Assembly: GCF_001650725.1 (NCBI RefSeq)
Contig: NZ_LXVX01000010.1
Location: forward strand, 1-64,000
Source: Sphingobium sp. TCM1
Lineage (GTDB): Bacteria; Pseudomonadota; Alphaproteobacteria; Sphingomonadales; Sphingomonadaceae
DNA: 64,000 nt
Reading direction: 5' to 3'
The first letter of the stretch is position 1, and every line of letters begins with the position of its first letter. Positions 25,784 through 35,647 of this stretch are shown piece after piece. The notes beneath the pieces are model-generated. The model was not told where the DNA came from, did not search any database, and was given only the letters and a program-made list of their open reading frames with translations. Both the position numbers and the translations under genes were made by a program.

Positions 25784-26104
25784 ATGATCAACTTCGCAAA
25801 GTTCGAGATTATAGGGCGGATCGGGGAGATCGACGCCAAACCCAAGGTCACCAATGTCTCGGTCTGCGCGAATTATCGCCGCCGTGGTGAAGGCGATGAG
25901 TGGATCGAGGACAGCTACTGGAACCGCGTCGTGATCTTCAGCGAGGGCCAGAGAAAGTATATCGAAGAACGTGTCCATGTCGGCGATCTCGTCCGGGTAG
26001 CGGGCCGGCTACGCGACAGTTCCTACGAGCGTGATGGAACGACCCATTACACGACCGACCGGATCGTCGAGGAATTCGGTGTCCTCGCACCAAAATCAGC
26101 ATAG
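25784..26104 (+). CDS. Single-stranded DNA-binding protein-like OB-fold protein
   Basis: 106 residues forming an SSB-type OB fold (INFAKFEIIGRIGEIDAKPKVTNVSVCANYRR..., SYWNRVVIFSEGQRKYIEERVHVGDLVRVAGRLRD). It lacks the acidic C-terminal tip ending in Pro-Phe that recruits partner proteins and ends VLAPKSA instead. ATG at 25784 is chosen over one at 25694 because GGAGG lies 5-9 nt upstream. First gene of the long plus-strand accessory run; a second, canonical SSB ends that run at 41897-42301. Confidence 0.82.
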   Translation: MINFAKFEIIGRIGEIDAKPKVTNVSVCANYRRRGEGDEWIEDSYWNRVVIFSEGQRKYIEERVHVGDLVRVAGRLRDSSYERDGTTHYTTDRIVEEFGVLAPKSA

Positions 26105-26110
26105 CGCCGC

Positions 26111-26126
26111 GAAGAGGGGAGGGGGC
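26111..26126 (+). repeat. GA-rich leader motif, copy 1
   Basis: GAAGAGGGGAGGGGGC, in the short gap between ssb 1 and the primase gene. It is a diverged member of the motif found at 27066, 31491 and 35648. Confidence 0.45.
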
Positions 26127-26166
26127 AGGCCGGGTTTGCGCTTCCGGTTCGAGAAGGAGTTTCCCT

Positions 26167-27066
26167 ATGCCTGCCTCTTTAGACGCAGCGACTCGCGCAA
26201 AGCAGATCGTCGAACGCCTGGGCGGCCGATGGACAGGCTCACACGGCGAGTGCCGATGCCCTGCGCATGATGATCGATCGCCAAGCCTGTCCGTTCGCTT
26301 GGGAACGAAGGCCATCCTGTTCAAATGCTTTGCCGGCTGCACCTCGATCGACATCCTGAAGGCGCTCGATCGGCAGGGCCTCCATGACCGCGCCCCCATT
26401 CACGTTGAACCGCGCCTGCCTGCTCGTGATCTGAGCGGTCTCGCCAAGACCTTATGGCATCGCAGCGTTGCTATCGATGGCACGCTTGCTGAAACCTATC
26501 TCAGCGCCCGAGGCGTGTTCAGCCCGACACCGGAGTTGCGGTTCAATCCCTCGACTATCATCGGGAAGGGCAAGGATAGACGAAGTCTGCCGGCGATGAT
26601 TGCCGCCGTGAAAAACGAACTCGGACTGGTCGCGGTCCATCGCACGTTCCTGGATCCTTCCGACATCCTGCATCGCCCGTTTCGCAAGCCGAAGCTTGCG
26701 CTCGGGCTGCTGGGATCGGGCAGTGTGCAATTCGGCGTACCGCAAGACACGCTTGGATTGGCCGAAGGGATCGAAGATGCCCTTTCAGCGCGCGACTGGT
26801 TTGACCTGCCAGTCTGGGCGGTGCTCGGCGCCGAGCGCTACGCCCATGTCGGCATACCCTCGAGCGTCAGGCGGGTCATAGTATTCGGGCAGCGCAATGA
26901 GGCGGCACGGACATGCTTTGAGCGCGCCTACGAACATCTCTCTGCCAACGACCGCCAGGTCGAACACTGGCTTCCAAAAGATCATGACGACTGGAATGAC
27001 GCCCTGCGCGACAGGCTTGCCCGCAATTCGGTTCCCAGGTCCGGTCTGCTGACCCAGCCATTGTAG
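26167..27066 (+). CDS. Toprim-domain primase-like protein with CHC2-type zinc ribbon
   Basis: 299 residues. The N-terminal zinc ribbon has Cys29, Cys31, His34, Cys54 and Cys58 (ECRCPAHDDRSPSLS ... FKCFAGC), as in DnaG/phage primases. A middle linker leads to a Toprim domain: LGLAEGIEDALSA (about residue 195), then a VIVFG strand and DHDDWND near the end with acidic metal ligands. Expected role: priming of lagging or incoming single-stranded plasmid DNA. Start ATG 26167 has GGAG 9-12 nt upstream. Confidence 0.82.
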   Translation: MPASLDAATRAKQIVERLGGRWTGSHGECRCPAHDDRSPSLSVRLGTKAILFKCFAGCTSIDILKALDRQGLHDRAPIHVEPRLPARDLSGLAKTLWHRSVAIDGTLAETYLSARGVFSPTPELRFNPSTIIGKGKDRRSLPAMIAAVKNELGLVAVHRTFLDPSDILHRPFRKPKLALGLLGSGSVQFGVPQDTLGLAEGIEDALSARDWFDLPVWAVLGAERYAHVGIPSSVRRVIVFGQRNEAARTCFERAYEHLSANDRQVEHWLPKDHDDWNDALRDRLARNSVPRSGLLTQPL

Positions 27067-27088
27067 AGAGGAGAGGGGGCCTTCGGCG
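27066..27088 (+). repeat. GA-rich leader motif, copy 2
   Basis: GAGAGGAGAGGGGGC followed by CTTCGGCG; identical over 23 nt to the copy at 35648-35670. It starts at the last base of the primase stop codon and lies 46 bp before the helicase gene. Confidence 0.6.
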
Positions 27089-27133
27089 AGGCGGCCCGGT
27101 GCTGATCATCGGGCGACATCAAGGAGCCCCATT

Positions 27134-30100
27134 ATGCCCGCTACCGCCTCCGCCGTTGCTGAACTCGACTTCTCCGACCCCGCCATCATTGCCGCGCGCG
27201 AAATCGCCGCAAAGATCGGGAGCAATATTCCCATCGATCGACCCACGCTGATCGGCGCCATGACCCGCGCCTATGGCTCGGCACCCGCGAGCGGGGACTG
27301 GTCGATCCGTGATGCCTATGATGTGCTCGAACTGGGGCAGGTGCTCTTCCTGTCCGGCAGCACATTGCCGGACGCGGCGCCGGCTCAGCTTGCGCTTGTC
27401 GCCGCCATGGTCGCGCGCCTGCCGGTTCATAGCGTACGCAGCGAGAAGCAGATTGATCTCCAGCAATTCTCGACACCGGCATCGATCGCCCTGATCGCGA
27501 CGCGGCTCGCCGGCATCGGCGAGCGCGACGTCGTACTCGAACCCTCGGCAGGGACTGGCCTGCTCGCCATCTTCGCCCGTCGTGCCCAGGCTCGTCTGAT
27601 CCTCAATGAGATTGATCCCTGGCGCCGGGCCATGCTCGCGGCTGCTTACCCCGATGCCCGCATCTTCGGCCATGACGGTGAGCTCATCGACGACCTCCTT
27701 CCCGTCGATCTGGTGCCGGATGTCATCCTGATCAATCCGCCCTTCTCGCGCAGTGAGGGCCGCGGCCGTGATCGGGTTGCCGGCCTTCGCCACCTGCGCT
27801 CTGCCCTCACGCGCCTGCGTCCGGGTGGTCGCTGTGTCGCAATCCTTCCCACCCGCGTTGATCCGCAATCGAGTGAATGGAAGATCGCGACGGCCGGTTC
27901 TACGCTCTTCCGCCAGATCGAATTACCAGCGTCTGCCTATGCGCGGCACGGTACGACACAAGCTGTCCAGCTTCTCCTCCTGCACAAGGGCGTTGAAGGC
28001 GTCCCTGCCAGCGCGATCGCCTGCGCAACCTTAGACGAAGCCCTCGATGCCTGTTCCCTTCACCCAATGCTCACTGCGGCGACGTCGTCCATACGCCCAG
28101 GCCGGGTGGTATCGCGCCCGTCAGCTCTGCTAGCCGGCGCCCGCCGTGGTGCCATCAAGCCCTTGGCACCGAAGCGCATCGACGTGGCTGCCCCGGCGGA
28201 ACCCATCGCATTCGAGGTGCTCGACGCCCCGGCGCCGGTCGGTGAACCCTCCGGGCTCTACCTTCCCTATCGACCGAGCCGGATCGCCCTGGCAGCAGCG
28301 CGGCCTCACCCGACGGCGCTCGTGGAATCGATCGCCATGGGTTCGATCGCAGCGCCCAAGACACGCTATGCGCCGATCCTGCCGCCGAGATTGCTCACCG
28401 AAAATATACTCTCGGATGCGCAGCTCGAGACCGTCATCTACGCAGGCGATGCGTTCGAGCGCGATCTTCCGGGCCGATTCCTGACCAAGGATGAAGGTCT
28501 CACTTTGACGCCCGACGAGGCGGGCAGCGGGGTTCGCACCGGCTTCTTCCTGGGTGATGGCACCGGCGCTGGCAAAGGCCGCCAGGTTGCAGCGATCTTG
28601 CTCGACCAGTGGCTGCGCGGCCGCCGCAAGCATGTCTGGATCTCCAAGAGCGAAACGCTGCTCGAAGATGCCCGTCGTGATTGGGTTGCGGTCGGCGGGC
28701 TTGCGCTCGATCTCCAGCATCTCAACCAGTGGAAGCTCGGAACGGCGATCGGGGCCAGTGAGGGCGTGCTCTTCCTCACCTATGCTACCTTGCGGTCGAG
28801 CCGGGGCGACAAGGGCACGCGCCTCAAACAGATCACCGATTGGCTGGGTGACGGCTATGAAGGCATGATCGTCTTCGACGAAGCCCATGAAATGGCCGGC
28901 GTGGCTGGCGGGGAAGGGCGGTTCGGCACCTCCAAGGGATCCGAGCAGGGCATCGCCGGCGTCCGACTGCAAAATCTCCTACCCCGCGCCCGCGTTCTCT
29001 ACGTGTCCGCGACGGGGGCTTCGGACGTCAACAATCTGGCTTATGCCACCCGGCTCGGCCTTTGGGGTCCGGGAACGGCCTTTTCCGACCGCCGCGATTT
29101 CGTCGAAAGCCTGCGCCGGGGCGGCATCGCGGCAATGGAACTGATCGCCCGCGATCTGAAGGCACAGGGTCTTTATGCGGCACGCGCGCTCAGTTTTGCT
29201 GGCGTCGAGTATGACATTCTCGAACACCAGCTAACCCCGGACCAGATCGCAATCTACGATGCCTATGCGGATGCCTGGGGTATCATTCACCGCAACCTGC
29301 AGGCCGCGCTCGACGCGACCCGTATCACCGACAGTTTCAGCAAATCGACCTATAATGGCGGAGCGAAGGCTGCGGCGATCTCCATCTTCGAATCGACCAA
29401 ACAGCGGTTCTTTGCCCAGCTTCTGATTTCACTGAAGCTGCCATCGCTGATCCCCGCCATTCATGCCGATCTCGCGCGCGGTGATTGCGTGGTGATCCAG
29501 CTCGTCTCGACGGCCGAGGCGATGCTCGACCGGACGCTTGCCGCCCTGGATGCCGAGGCGAGGGCCAATCTGGATATCGAATTGTCGCCGCGCGAGTTCC
29601 TCATGGATTATCTGAGCGCGGCGTTCCCGACGCGACAGATGCGAACCTACACCGACGATTCCGGCAATGTCCGGTCCGAGCCGATGACCGACGAAGACGG
29701 GCGACCTGTTCACAGCCAGGAGGCGCTGCAGATGCGCGAACAGCTGCTGGAAGAACTGTGCGCTCTCCCAGTCGTAGGCTCCGCGCTGGACCATATCATC
29801 GGCCATTTCGGCGTCGATCAGGTTGCCGAGGTCACCGGACGATTGCGCCGGATCGTGGCTGACGCGCGCGGTGGACAGCGTCTCGAAAGCCGGTCCCCAC
29901 GCAGCAATCTTGCCGAGACCGATGCTTTCATGCGCGGTGCCAAGCGCATCCTGATCTTCTCGGATGCCGGCGGCACTGGCCGCAGCTACCACGCCAGTCT
30001 CGCGGCCGAGAACCAGAGCCGCCGCATTCACTATCTGCTCGAGCCGGGCTGGCGAGCCGACGCCGCGATCCAGGGGCTCGGGCGTACCCATCGCACCCAT

Positions 30101-31354
30101 CAGGCATCTGCACCGCTATTTCGTCCGGTATCGACGGACTGCCGGGGCGAACGCCGTTTCATTTCGACGATCGCGCGCCGTCTCGACAGCCTGGGCGCAC
30201 TTACCCGCGGCCAGCGCCAGACCGGCGGACAGGGTCTGTTCAATCCCCACGACAACCTGGAATCGGATTTTGCCAAGGATTCGCTCGTTACCTGGTTCCG
30301 GCTGCTCTTCGCCGGTAAGCTCGCCTCGACCAGCCTCACAGATTTTCAGGCGCTGACGGGCCTCAATCTCGAGGGTGAGGGCGGTGGCATGGTAGAGGAT
30401 CTGCCGCCCATACAGCGCTGGCTAAACCGTATTCTTGCGTTGAGGATCAGCCTTCAGAACGCGATCTTCGACGAATATCTCGGCTTGATCGAGGCCCGGA
30501 TCGAGGCGGCGCGGGAAGCTGGTACGCTCGATGTCGGCGTCGAGACGATCGATGCCGAGCGGATCACCATTCTCGACCGGACCTGTATCCGTGAAGACCC
30601 TGTGAGCGGCGCTGTCACGGAAATCCTGCGGCTCGAGACCGAGCAGCGCTATCGTCCGGTCAGCCGCGACCGTGTCGAATGGCTCCTCCAGGGTGGCGAG
30701 AGCCGGTGCGTGGTGAACCGCCGATCTGGCAAGGCCGCCATCTGCAGCGCCACCCATTCGCTCACCGACGAGGACGGCCAGCTGGTCAAGCGCTGGGAGC
30801 TGGTCCGCCCGGCACGGACCGAGCGTCACCGTCAGGACCTGTTTCTCGAAACGCTGTGGGAAGATGCGGATGCCGAGGAATTTGCGAAGCTCTGGGATCA
30901 GGAGGTCGAGGAACTGCGACACCGCACCCGAACCGAGACGATCTACCTCGTCACTGGCCTCCTCCTTCCCGTCTGGGGCAAGCTTCCCGACGATCATGTC
31001 CAGGTCTGGCGCCTGAAGACTGAAGATGGGCAGTCGCTGCTTGGCCGTCTCATCCCGGCGCCAATGGTGTCCAAGGTCAGCAGCGCATTCGGCGTGGCGG
31101 GCGGGATCGAGATCGCACCGACCGATATTGTTCGGCACGTACTCGATAGCGGCGGCGTGGAGCCGGTTGGTGCATATCATCTCAAGCGCAGTCTCGTGGC
31201 GGGCGAGCAGCGCCTCGAGCTGATCGACTGGCCTCCAAGCCGGCTGGCCGAACTCAAGGCGCTGGGCTGCTTCTCCGAGATCATCGCCTATCGCACCCGA
31301 CTGTTCCTGCCGCCCGCCCGTGCTGCCGATATCCTGGCTCGCATCGCTGCCTGA
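27134..31354 (+). CDS. Methyltransferase-strawberry notch helicase fusion
   Basis: A 1406-residue multidomain protein. An N-terminal class I methyltransferase (about residues 105-260) carries DVVLEPSAGTGLLA and the N6-adenine type catalytic motif NPPF (about 200). A superfamily 2 'strawberry notch' helicase follows: Walker A GDGTGAGKGR (about 472), DEAH box IVFDEAHEM (about 579), and a C-terminal helicase motif GLGRTHRTHQ (about 980), then a conserved strawberry-notch C-terminal part. Similar proteins, including phage P1 DarB, protect incoming DNA from restriction and belong to the polyvalent proteins of phages and conjugative elements. The anti-restriction role here is inference from family and neighbours. 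Confidence 0.88.
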   Translation: MPATASAVAELDFSDPAIIAAREIAAKIGSNIPIDRPTLIGAMTRAYGSAPASGDWSIRDAYDVLELGQVLFLSGSTLPDAAPAQLALVAAMVARLPVHSVRSEKQIDLQQFSTPASIALIATRLAGIGERDVVLEPSAGTGLLAIFARRAQARLILNEIDPWRRAMLAAAYPDARIFGHDGELIDDLLPVDLVPDVILINPPFSRSEGRGRDRVAGLRHLRSALTRLRPGGRCVAILPTRVDPQSSEWKIATAGSTLFRQIELPASAYARHGTTQAVQLLLLHKGVEGVPASAIACATLDEALDACSLHPMLTAATSSIRPGRVVSRPSALLAGARRGAIKPLAPKRIDVAAPAEPIAFEVLDAPAPVGEPSGLYLPYRPSRIALAAARPHPTALVESIAMGSIAAPKTRYAPILPPRLLTENILSDAQLETVIYAGDAFERDLPGRFLTKDEGLTLTPDEAGSGVRTGFFLGDGTGAGKGRQVAAILLDQWLRGRRKHVWISKSETLLEDARRDWVAVGGLALDLQHLNQWKLGTAIGASEGVLFLTYATLRSSRGDKGTRLKQITDWLGDGYEGMIVFDEAHEMAGVAGGEGRFGTSKGSEQGIAGVRLQNLLPRARVLYVSATGASDVNNLAYATRLGLWGPGTAFSDRRDFVESLRRGGIAAMELIARDLKAQGLYAARALSFAGVEYDILEHQLTPDQIAIYDAYADAWGIIHRNLQAALDATRITDSFSKSTYNGGAKAAAISIFESTKQRFFAQLLISLKLPSLIPAIHADLARGDCVVIQLVSTAEAMLDRTLAALDAEARANLDIELSPREFLMDYLSAAFPTRQMRTYTDDSGNVRSEPMTDEDGRPVHSQEALQMREQLLEELCALPVVGSALDHIIGHFGVDQVAEVTGRLRRIVADARGGQRLESRSPRSNLAETDAFMRGAKRILIFSDAGGTGRSYHASLAAENQSRRIHYLLEPGWRADAAIQGLGRTHRTHQASAPLFRPVSTDCRGERRFISTIARRLDSLGALTRGQRQTGGQGLFNPHDNLESDFAKDSLVTWFRLLFAGKLASTSLTDFQALTGLNLEGEGGGMVEDLPPIQRWLNRILALRISLQNAIFDEYLGLIEARIEAAREAGTLDVGVETIDAERITILDRTCIREDPVSGAVTEILRLETEQRYRPVSRDRVEWLLQGGESRCVVNRRSGKAAICSATHSLTDEDGQLVKRWELVRPARTERHRQDLFLETLWEDADAEEFAKLWDQEVEELRHRTRTETIYLVTGLLLPVWGKLPDDHVQVWRLKTEDGQSLLGRLIPAPMVSKVSSAFGVAGGIEIAPTDIVRHVLDSGGVEPVGAYHLKRSLVAGEQRLELIDWPPSRLAELKALGCFSEIIAYRTRLFLPPARAADILARIAA

Positions 31355-31490
31355 TCCTCTCGGCGGCGATCACGCGTGCCGCGCCGCGACAACCGGCGAG
31401 GGAAGACCGTGATCGTCGCCGCATTGGTCCTGTCGCGCAGTGTCTGGCGCGCGTCCGCACGTCTTCGACGGTCCTCATCACCCTTTCTGT

Positions 31491-31510
31491 GAGAGGGGAG
31501 GGGGCTTCGC
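31491..31510 (+). repeat. GA-rich leader motif, copy 3
   Basis: GAGAGGGGAGGGGGC followed by TTCGC, 70 bp before the ParB-like gene. The tail can form GGC-TTC-GCC where copies 2 and 4 form GCC-TTC-GGC. Confidence 0.55.
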
Positions 31511-31579
31511 CTTGGTGGGCCTGATGAGCAGGTCCCGAGCGCGGCACGCTGGCGCTCGTCTCTCCTTCGGAGAAATTCG

Positions 31580-33634
31580 ATGATCCAATCCGTCAAAGTG
31601 AAGAACCTGTCCCTGTCCAAGGACAATGTTCGCAAGAGCAATCGCGACCTCGATATCGAGTCCTTCGCTGCCACCATCGCGGCGCACGGGCTGCTGCAGA
31701 ATCTCGTGGTCACCCCCCTGAAGAAGAACGGCCATTTTACGGTCAAGGCCGGTGGGCGTCGTCTGCGCGCGCTCCAGCATCTTATCGCGACGGGCGTCCT
31801 GCCCGCTGATCATGAAGTGCCCGCATTGGTTCTGGCTGACGATGCCGACAGCACCGAGGCGAGCCTTGCGGAGAATTTCGGCCGCTTGCCGATGAACCCG
31901 GCGGACGAGGCAACCGCATTCAATCACTTCATCGACAAGGGCGCGTCGGCCGAGGACGTGGCCAAGCGGTTCGGCGTGACCACTCGCTTTGTTGAGCAGC
32001 GCGTTCGCCTCGCGGAACTGGCACCCTGCATCTTCCAGGCCCTTGCTGCCGGTGAAATCAGTCTGGGCGTCGCACAGGCCTATGCGGTCACCGGCGATAC
32101 CGACCGCCAGGCGCGAGTCTTCGAACAGATGAAGTCGGCCTATTACGGCAATCAGCCCGACAATATCCGGCGTGCGATCCTGAACGGCACCGTCAAGGCG
32201 AACGACGCCAAGGCGCGCTTTGTCGGCCGGGACGCCTATCTCGCCGCCGGCGGCCGCATCGAGGGCGATCTGTTTGCGACCGAGGGCGACGAGAACTGGA
32301 TCGATGTCGAGCTCCTGGAGGATATGGCGGCACAGAAGCTCGAAGCTGCTGCCGCCGAACTGGCCGAATCTCAGGGTCTCGCATTCGTCACGCCGGTGGC
32401 GGCGACGCATGTGCCCTACGATACCGAACGGCAGCTCCACGAATATCATGCCACCGCCCGTCCGCTGTCGGAGGCCGAACAGGAACGGGTCGATGCCCTT
32501 GCGGTGGAAAATGACACGCTGGTCGATCAGCTCGAAACGGAGCTGGTCGACGGCACCGACGCGGCTGACGCCGCGAACGCCCGGCTCGAAGAAATCGAGC
32601 GTGAACTCGACGAACTCGACGCCGCCCGCAAGGTCGTCGACCCAGAGGTCCGCGCCCAGCTCGGCACGTTCGTCTATATCGGCGGCGACGGCACTGTCCG
32701 CGTCCATACCCGGATGTTCAGCGAGAAGCCGGTGGTCGATCCGAACGCACCTGTCGTCATCAGCCCGATTGGCGGGGCCGACGATGTGGGCGAGCAGGGG
32801 GTGAAGCTCAGCGCGACGCTGGTCGACGAGCTCGCTACCCAGCGGCGTCAGATCCTCGTCGCCCACCTTGCAAGCGACCCGGCTCTCGCGCTCGACCTGA
32901 CCATCTTCCTGATGGCACAGGATGTCGTCTTCGCGAACAATTACGTCCGCAGTCACTCGACGCTGAAAGCATCACCATCGCAATTCCCGATCTTCGCGTT
33001 TCGCGACGAGGGCTCGCTTGCGTCGCAGACGATCGCCGATCAACGGCAAGCGCTCGATACCAGCTGGGCAGGGCACGATACGATGTCGGCGCGCTTCGAT
33101 GCCTTCCGCGCGCTTGACGACGAAGCCCGGGGTAACTGGGTCGCCTTCGTCATCGCCCAGACGCTCGAGCCGACGCTGAATGCCGGTGATGGCGGTCGGC
33201 TGAACGGGTTCCACGATCACCTCGGCCGGATTCTTGATATCCAGGTCGAACAGTGGTGGCGTCCCACCGCCGCAAACTTCTTCGGCCGGGTGAAGAAGGA
33301 TGTGATGCTGGACGCGCTGGAGGACATCGGCGGCCCGATCCTTCGCGGTCGCTACAAGGATGCCAAGAAGGGCGACCTTGCCAGCACCTGCGCGTCGCTC
33401 TGCAATGGCCAGGGTATCGTCGAGGCTGAAATCCGCGAGAAGGCGACCGCCTGGTTGCCCGACGCCATGCGGTTCGATGCGATCGAAAAGCCGGAACGTT
33501 ATCCCACCCGCTCGGCCTTCCTTGAGGCCGAGGATGACGAGGATGTCGAGGCGGTCGATGACGCGCTGGACGGCGAGGACGTCGAGCCGGTGGGCGAGAT
33601 CACCGACGACGATGACCTGAGCGAAGCGGCCTGA
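31580..33634 (+). CDS. ParB/Srx-like domain protein (large, not the partition ParB)
   Basis: 684 residues. The N-terminal ParB domain at about residues 8-110 includes VTPLKKNGHFTVKAGGRRLRAL and ENFGRLPMNPADEATAF. The HTH at about 120-150 is AEDVAKRFGVTTRFVEQRVRLAELAP. A Glu-rich coiled-coil (about 290-360) and a long C-terminal region follow, ending in an acidic tail rich in Asp, Glu and Val. It is far longer than the partition ParB at 20042 and has no ParA beside it. Such ParB-like proteins are common in the accessory regions of conjugative plasmids; role unknown, possibly DNA-binding or nuclease-like. A terminator follows. Confidence 0.83.
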   Translation: MIQSVKVKNLSLSKDNVRKSNRDLDIESFAATIAAHGLLQNLVVTPLKKNGHFTVKAGGRRLRALQHLIATGVLPADHEVPALVLADDADSTEASLAENFGRLPMNPADEATAFNHFIDKGASAEDVAKRFGVTTRFVEQRVRLAELAPCIFQALAAGEISLGVAQAYAVTGDTDRQARVFEQMKSAYYGNQPDNIRRAILNGTVKANDAKARFVGRDAYLAAGGRIEGDLFATEGDENWIDVELLEDMAAQKLEAAAAELAESQGLAFVTPVAATHVPYDTERQLHEYHATARPLSEAEQERVDALAVENDTLVDQLETELVDGTDAADAANARLEEIERELDELDAARKVVDPEVRAQLGTFVYIGGDGTVRVHTRMFSEKPVVDPNAPVVISPIGGADDVGEQGVKLSATLVDELATQRRQILVAHLASDPALALDLTIFLMAQDVVFANNYVRSHSTLKASPSQFPIFAFRDEGSLASQTIADQRQALDTSWAGHDTMSARFDAFRALDDEARGNWVAFVIAQTLEPTLNAGDGGRLNGFHDHLGRILDIQVEQWWRPTAANFFGRVKKDVMLDALEDIGGPILRGRYKDAKKGDLASTCASLCNGQGIVEAEIREKATAWLPDAMRFDAIEKPERYPTRSAFLEAEDDEDVEAVDDALDGEDVEPVGEITDDDDLSEAA

Positions 33635-33662
33635 CGCTCAGCCGACAGTTCGAGGCGACTTG

Positions 33663-33695
33663 GGGCGGTGCTCTTCTGAGTGCCGCCCTTTTTTT
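33663..33695 (+). terminator. Intrinsic terminator after the ParB-like gene
   Basis: GGGCGGTGCTC pairs with GAGTGCCGCCC (11 bp, two G-T wobbles) around TTCT, followed by seven T residues. It ends the ssb-primase-helicase-parB segment and separates it from ardC. Confidence 0.85.
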
Positions 33696-33745
33696 CATGA
33701 TCCGTCAGCCGTCGGGTCCGCCTCTTTTCAAATCGGAGATTGATC

Positions 33746-34669
33746 GTGGCCAAGACCACCGACAAGCCATGGCCCGCTGAATTCATCACCAGCACCATCA
33801 TCGACAGGCTCGAAGCCGGCGTTCGTCCGTGGGTGAAGCCCTGGCGCCCCGGGCTCGGTGGTCGTCCGCTGCGCGTGACGGGCGAGCCCTATCGCGGCAT
33901 CAACTGCTTCTGGCTCTGGCTGGTCGCGGAGAGCGCTGGATATGCCGCGCGCACCTGGATGACCTACAAACAGGCTCAGGCGCTCGGTGGCCAGGTCCGC
34001 CAAGGTGAAAAATCCCAGTTCGCGATCTTCTACAAGACCTTCACCAAGGAGGTCGCCTCGCCAGTGACGGGAGCCGTGACCGACGAGGTCCGGGCGATGC
34101 TGCGCAGCTATGCGGTCTTCAATGTCGACCAGATCGAGGGGCTGCCCGCAGACTATTATCCGAGCCGTGTCGCACTCGTCGCGCCGGGTGACGTATTGCC
34201 CGACCGGGCAGATCGGTTCGTGCGCGCCCTTCCTGCATCCGTGCAGGTTCGTGGCGACCGCGCCTTTTACGACCGCGTCGCCGACAGCATCACCATGCCG
34301 CCGATCGAGTTGTTCACCACGAAGGCCTATTGGGCATCGACGCTCGCCCATGAGGCTGGGCACTGGACGGGCCATCCCGACCGCCTCAATCGCGAATTCG
34401 GCAAGAAATTCGGCGATGACGCTTATGCGTTCGAGGAACTGTGCGCCGAGATGACTGCTGCGCTGCTCGGGGCTGATCTCGGCCTTCCGACCGCGCATCT
34501 CGATGACCATGCCAGCTACATCGCCTCATGGCTGCGCGTGCTCAAGCGCGACAGTCGGGCGGTCATGACCGCTGCCGCCAAGGCGGAAGCGGCGGCGGGC
34601 TATCTGCTGCGCGCTACCGGTCTTGCCGATGCCCATGATCGAAACGAGACCGTTCGTGAAGCGGCGTGA
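33746..34669 (+). CDS. ArdC-like anti-restriction protein (ssDNA-binding plus zincin)
   Basis: 307 residues. The N-terminal ArdC single-stranded-DNA-binding domain (about residues 5-130: ITSTIIDRLEAGVRPWVKPWR ... ARTWMTYKQAQALGG) is followed by a zincin metallopeptidase with HEAGHWTGH (about 200-208) and the downstream Glu in FEELCAEMTAAL. ArdC of plasmid pSa protects incoming DNA from restriction. GTG at 33746 is chosen because GGAG lies 8-11 nt upstream; the TTG at 33740 is too close to that ribosome site. First gene after the terminator and coupled to the next gene. Confidence 0.9.
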   Translation: MAKTTDKPWPAEFITSTIIDRLEAGVRPWVKPWRPGLGGRPLRVTGEPYRGINCFWLWLVAESAGYAARTWMTYKQAQALGGQVRQGEKSQFAIFYKTFTKEVASPVTGAVTDEVRAMLRSYAVFNVDQIEGLPADYYPSRVALVAPGDVLPDRADRFVRALPASVQVRGDRAFYDRVADSITMPPIELFTTKAYWASTLAHEAGHWTGHPDRLNREFGKKFGDDAYAFEELCAEMTAALLGADLGLPTAHLDDHASYIASWLRVLKRDSRAVMTAAAKAEAAAGYLLRATGLADAHDRNETVREAA

Positions 34670-35634
34670 TCATGGACGGCCTCCCCGACCTCGCCGCCTA
34701 CCGCCGCTTCGTCGTGGCCTTCAGCGGCGGCAAGGACAGCCTCGCCAGCCTTCTCGTCCTGTTGGCGCACGGCGTTCCTCCAGCACGGATCGAATTGCAT
34801 CACCATGATGTGGACGGTCAGGGGCCGAGCTTCATGGATTGGCCCTGCACACCGGCTTATGTCGACGCGCTCGCCCGCCATCTTGGGATCGTCCTATACC
34901 GGTCCTGCCGGGTCGGCGGTTTCGCGCGGGAACTAGACCGGGAAAATGCGTCGACCGCGCCGATCATGTTCGACACCCCCGATGGTTCGCGCGTTGCGGG
35001 CGGGGCCGGGCCATCGGGCACTCGGGGCCTGTTCCCCCAGGTCTCGGCCGATCTTCGGGTGCGCTGGTGCAGCCCGGCGCTCAAGATCGATGTGCTTGCG
35101 GCGGCCATCCGCAATCAAGGCCGCTTTTTCGAGGGCAAGACCCTCGTTCTCACCGGGGAGCGCGCGGAGGAAAGCCCCGGCCGTGCTCGCTATGCGGTTC
35201 TCGAACCCCATCGGACCATGAGCGGCCGGCGCCATGTCGATCATTGGCGGCCGGTGCTGCTTTGGACCGAGCAACAGGTGTGGGACATCATCGCGTCGGC
35301 GCGGATCAGGCCGCATCCGGCATATCGTCTAGGTTGGGGCCGCCTCTCATGTCGATGCTGCATTTTCGGGACGGCGGATCAATGGGCGACCCTGCGCCTG
35401 ATCTTTCCAGACGCGTTTGAGGGCATCGCCCGCCGCGAAGCGGCGAGCGGCAGGACGATCCATCGCTCGTTTAGCGTGACCGAGTTGGCCGACCGCGGGT
35501 GCCCCTATCCCGCAGCTCTGACCCATGAGGATGATCGGTCGCAGGCGGATGATTCCGTCTGGCGGCTGCGGATCACGCTCGACCCTTGGTCGTTGCCGGC
35601 AGGCGCGTTCGGCGAACGTGCTGGCCCGACCTGA
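34666..35634 (+). CDS. PAPS-reductase-like ATP pyrophosphatase 1
   Basis: 322 residues of the phosphoadenosine-phosphosulfate reductase / adenine nucleotide alpha-hydrolase fold. PP-loop SGGKDS at residues 20-25; HHHDVDG follows the next strand; RWCSPALK and a CRCC cluster (about 226-229) are likely metal or thiol sites. A plain assimilatory reductase is unlikely: no cysteine-biosynthesis neighbours, and related proteins occur in phages and in DNA-modification loci (e.g. DndC). Possible start GTG 34666 (GTGA overlap with ardC) or ATG 34672. Substrate unknown. Confidence 0.8.
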   Translation: MIMDGLPDLAAYRRFVVAFSGGKDSLASLLVLLAHGVPPARIELHHHDVDGQGPSFMDWPCTPAYVDALARHLGIVLYRSCRVGGFARELDRENASTAPIMFDTPDGSRVAGGAGPSGTRGLFPQVSADLRVRWCSPALKIDVLAAAIRNQGRFFEGKTLVLTGERAEESPGRARYAVLEPHRTMSGRRHVDHWRPVLLWTEQQVWDIIASARIRPHPAYRLGWGRLSCRCCIFGTADQWATLRLIFPDAFEGIARREAASGRTIHRSFSVTELADRGCPYPAALTHEDDRSQADDSVWRLRITLDPWSLPAGAFGERAGPT

Positions 35635-35647
35635 TCTTGGCTGGAGC

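Noticed and set aside
31478..32956. Long minus-strand ORF opposite the ParB-like gene
   Set aside because: A GC-rich antisense shadow; no domain, and the plus-strand frame has clear ParB motifs.
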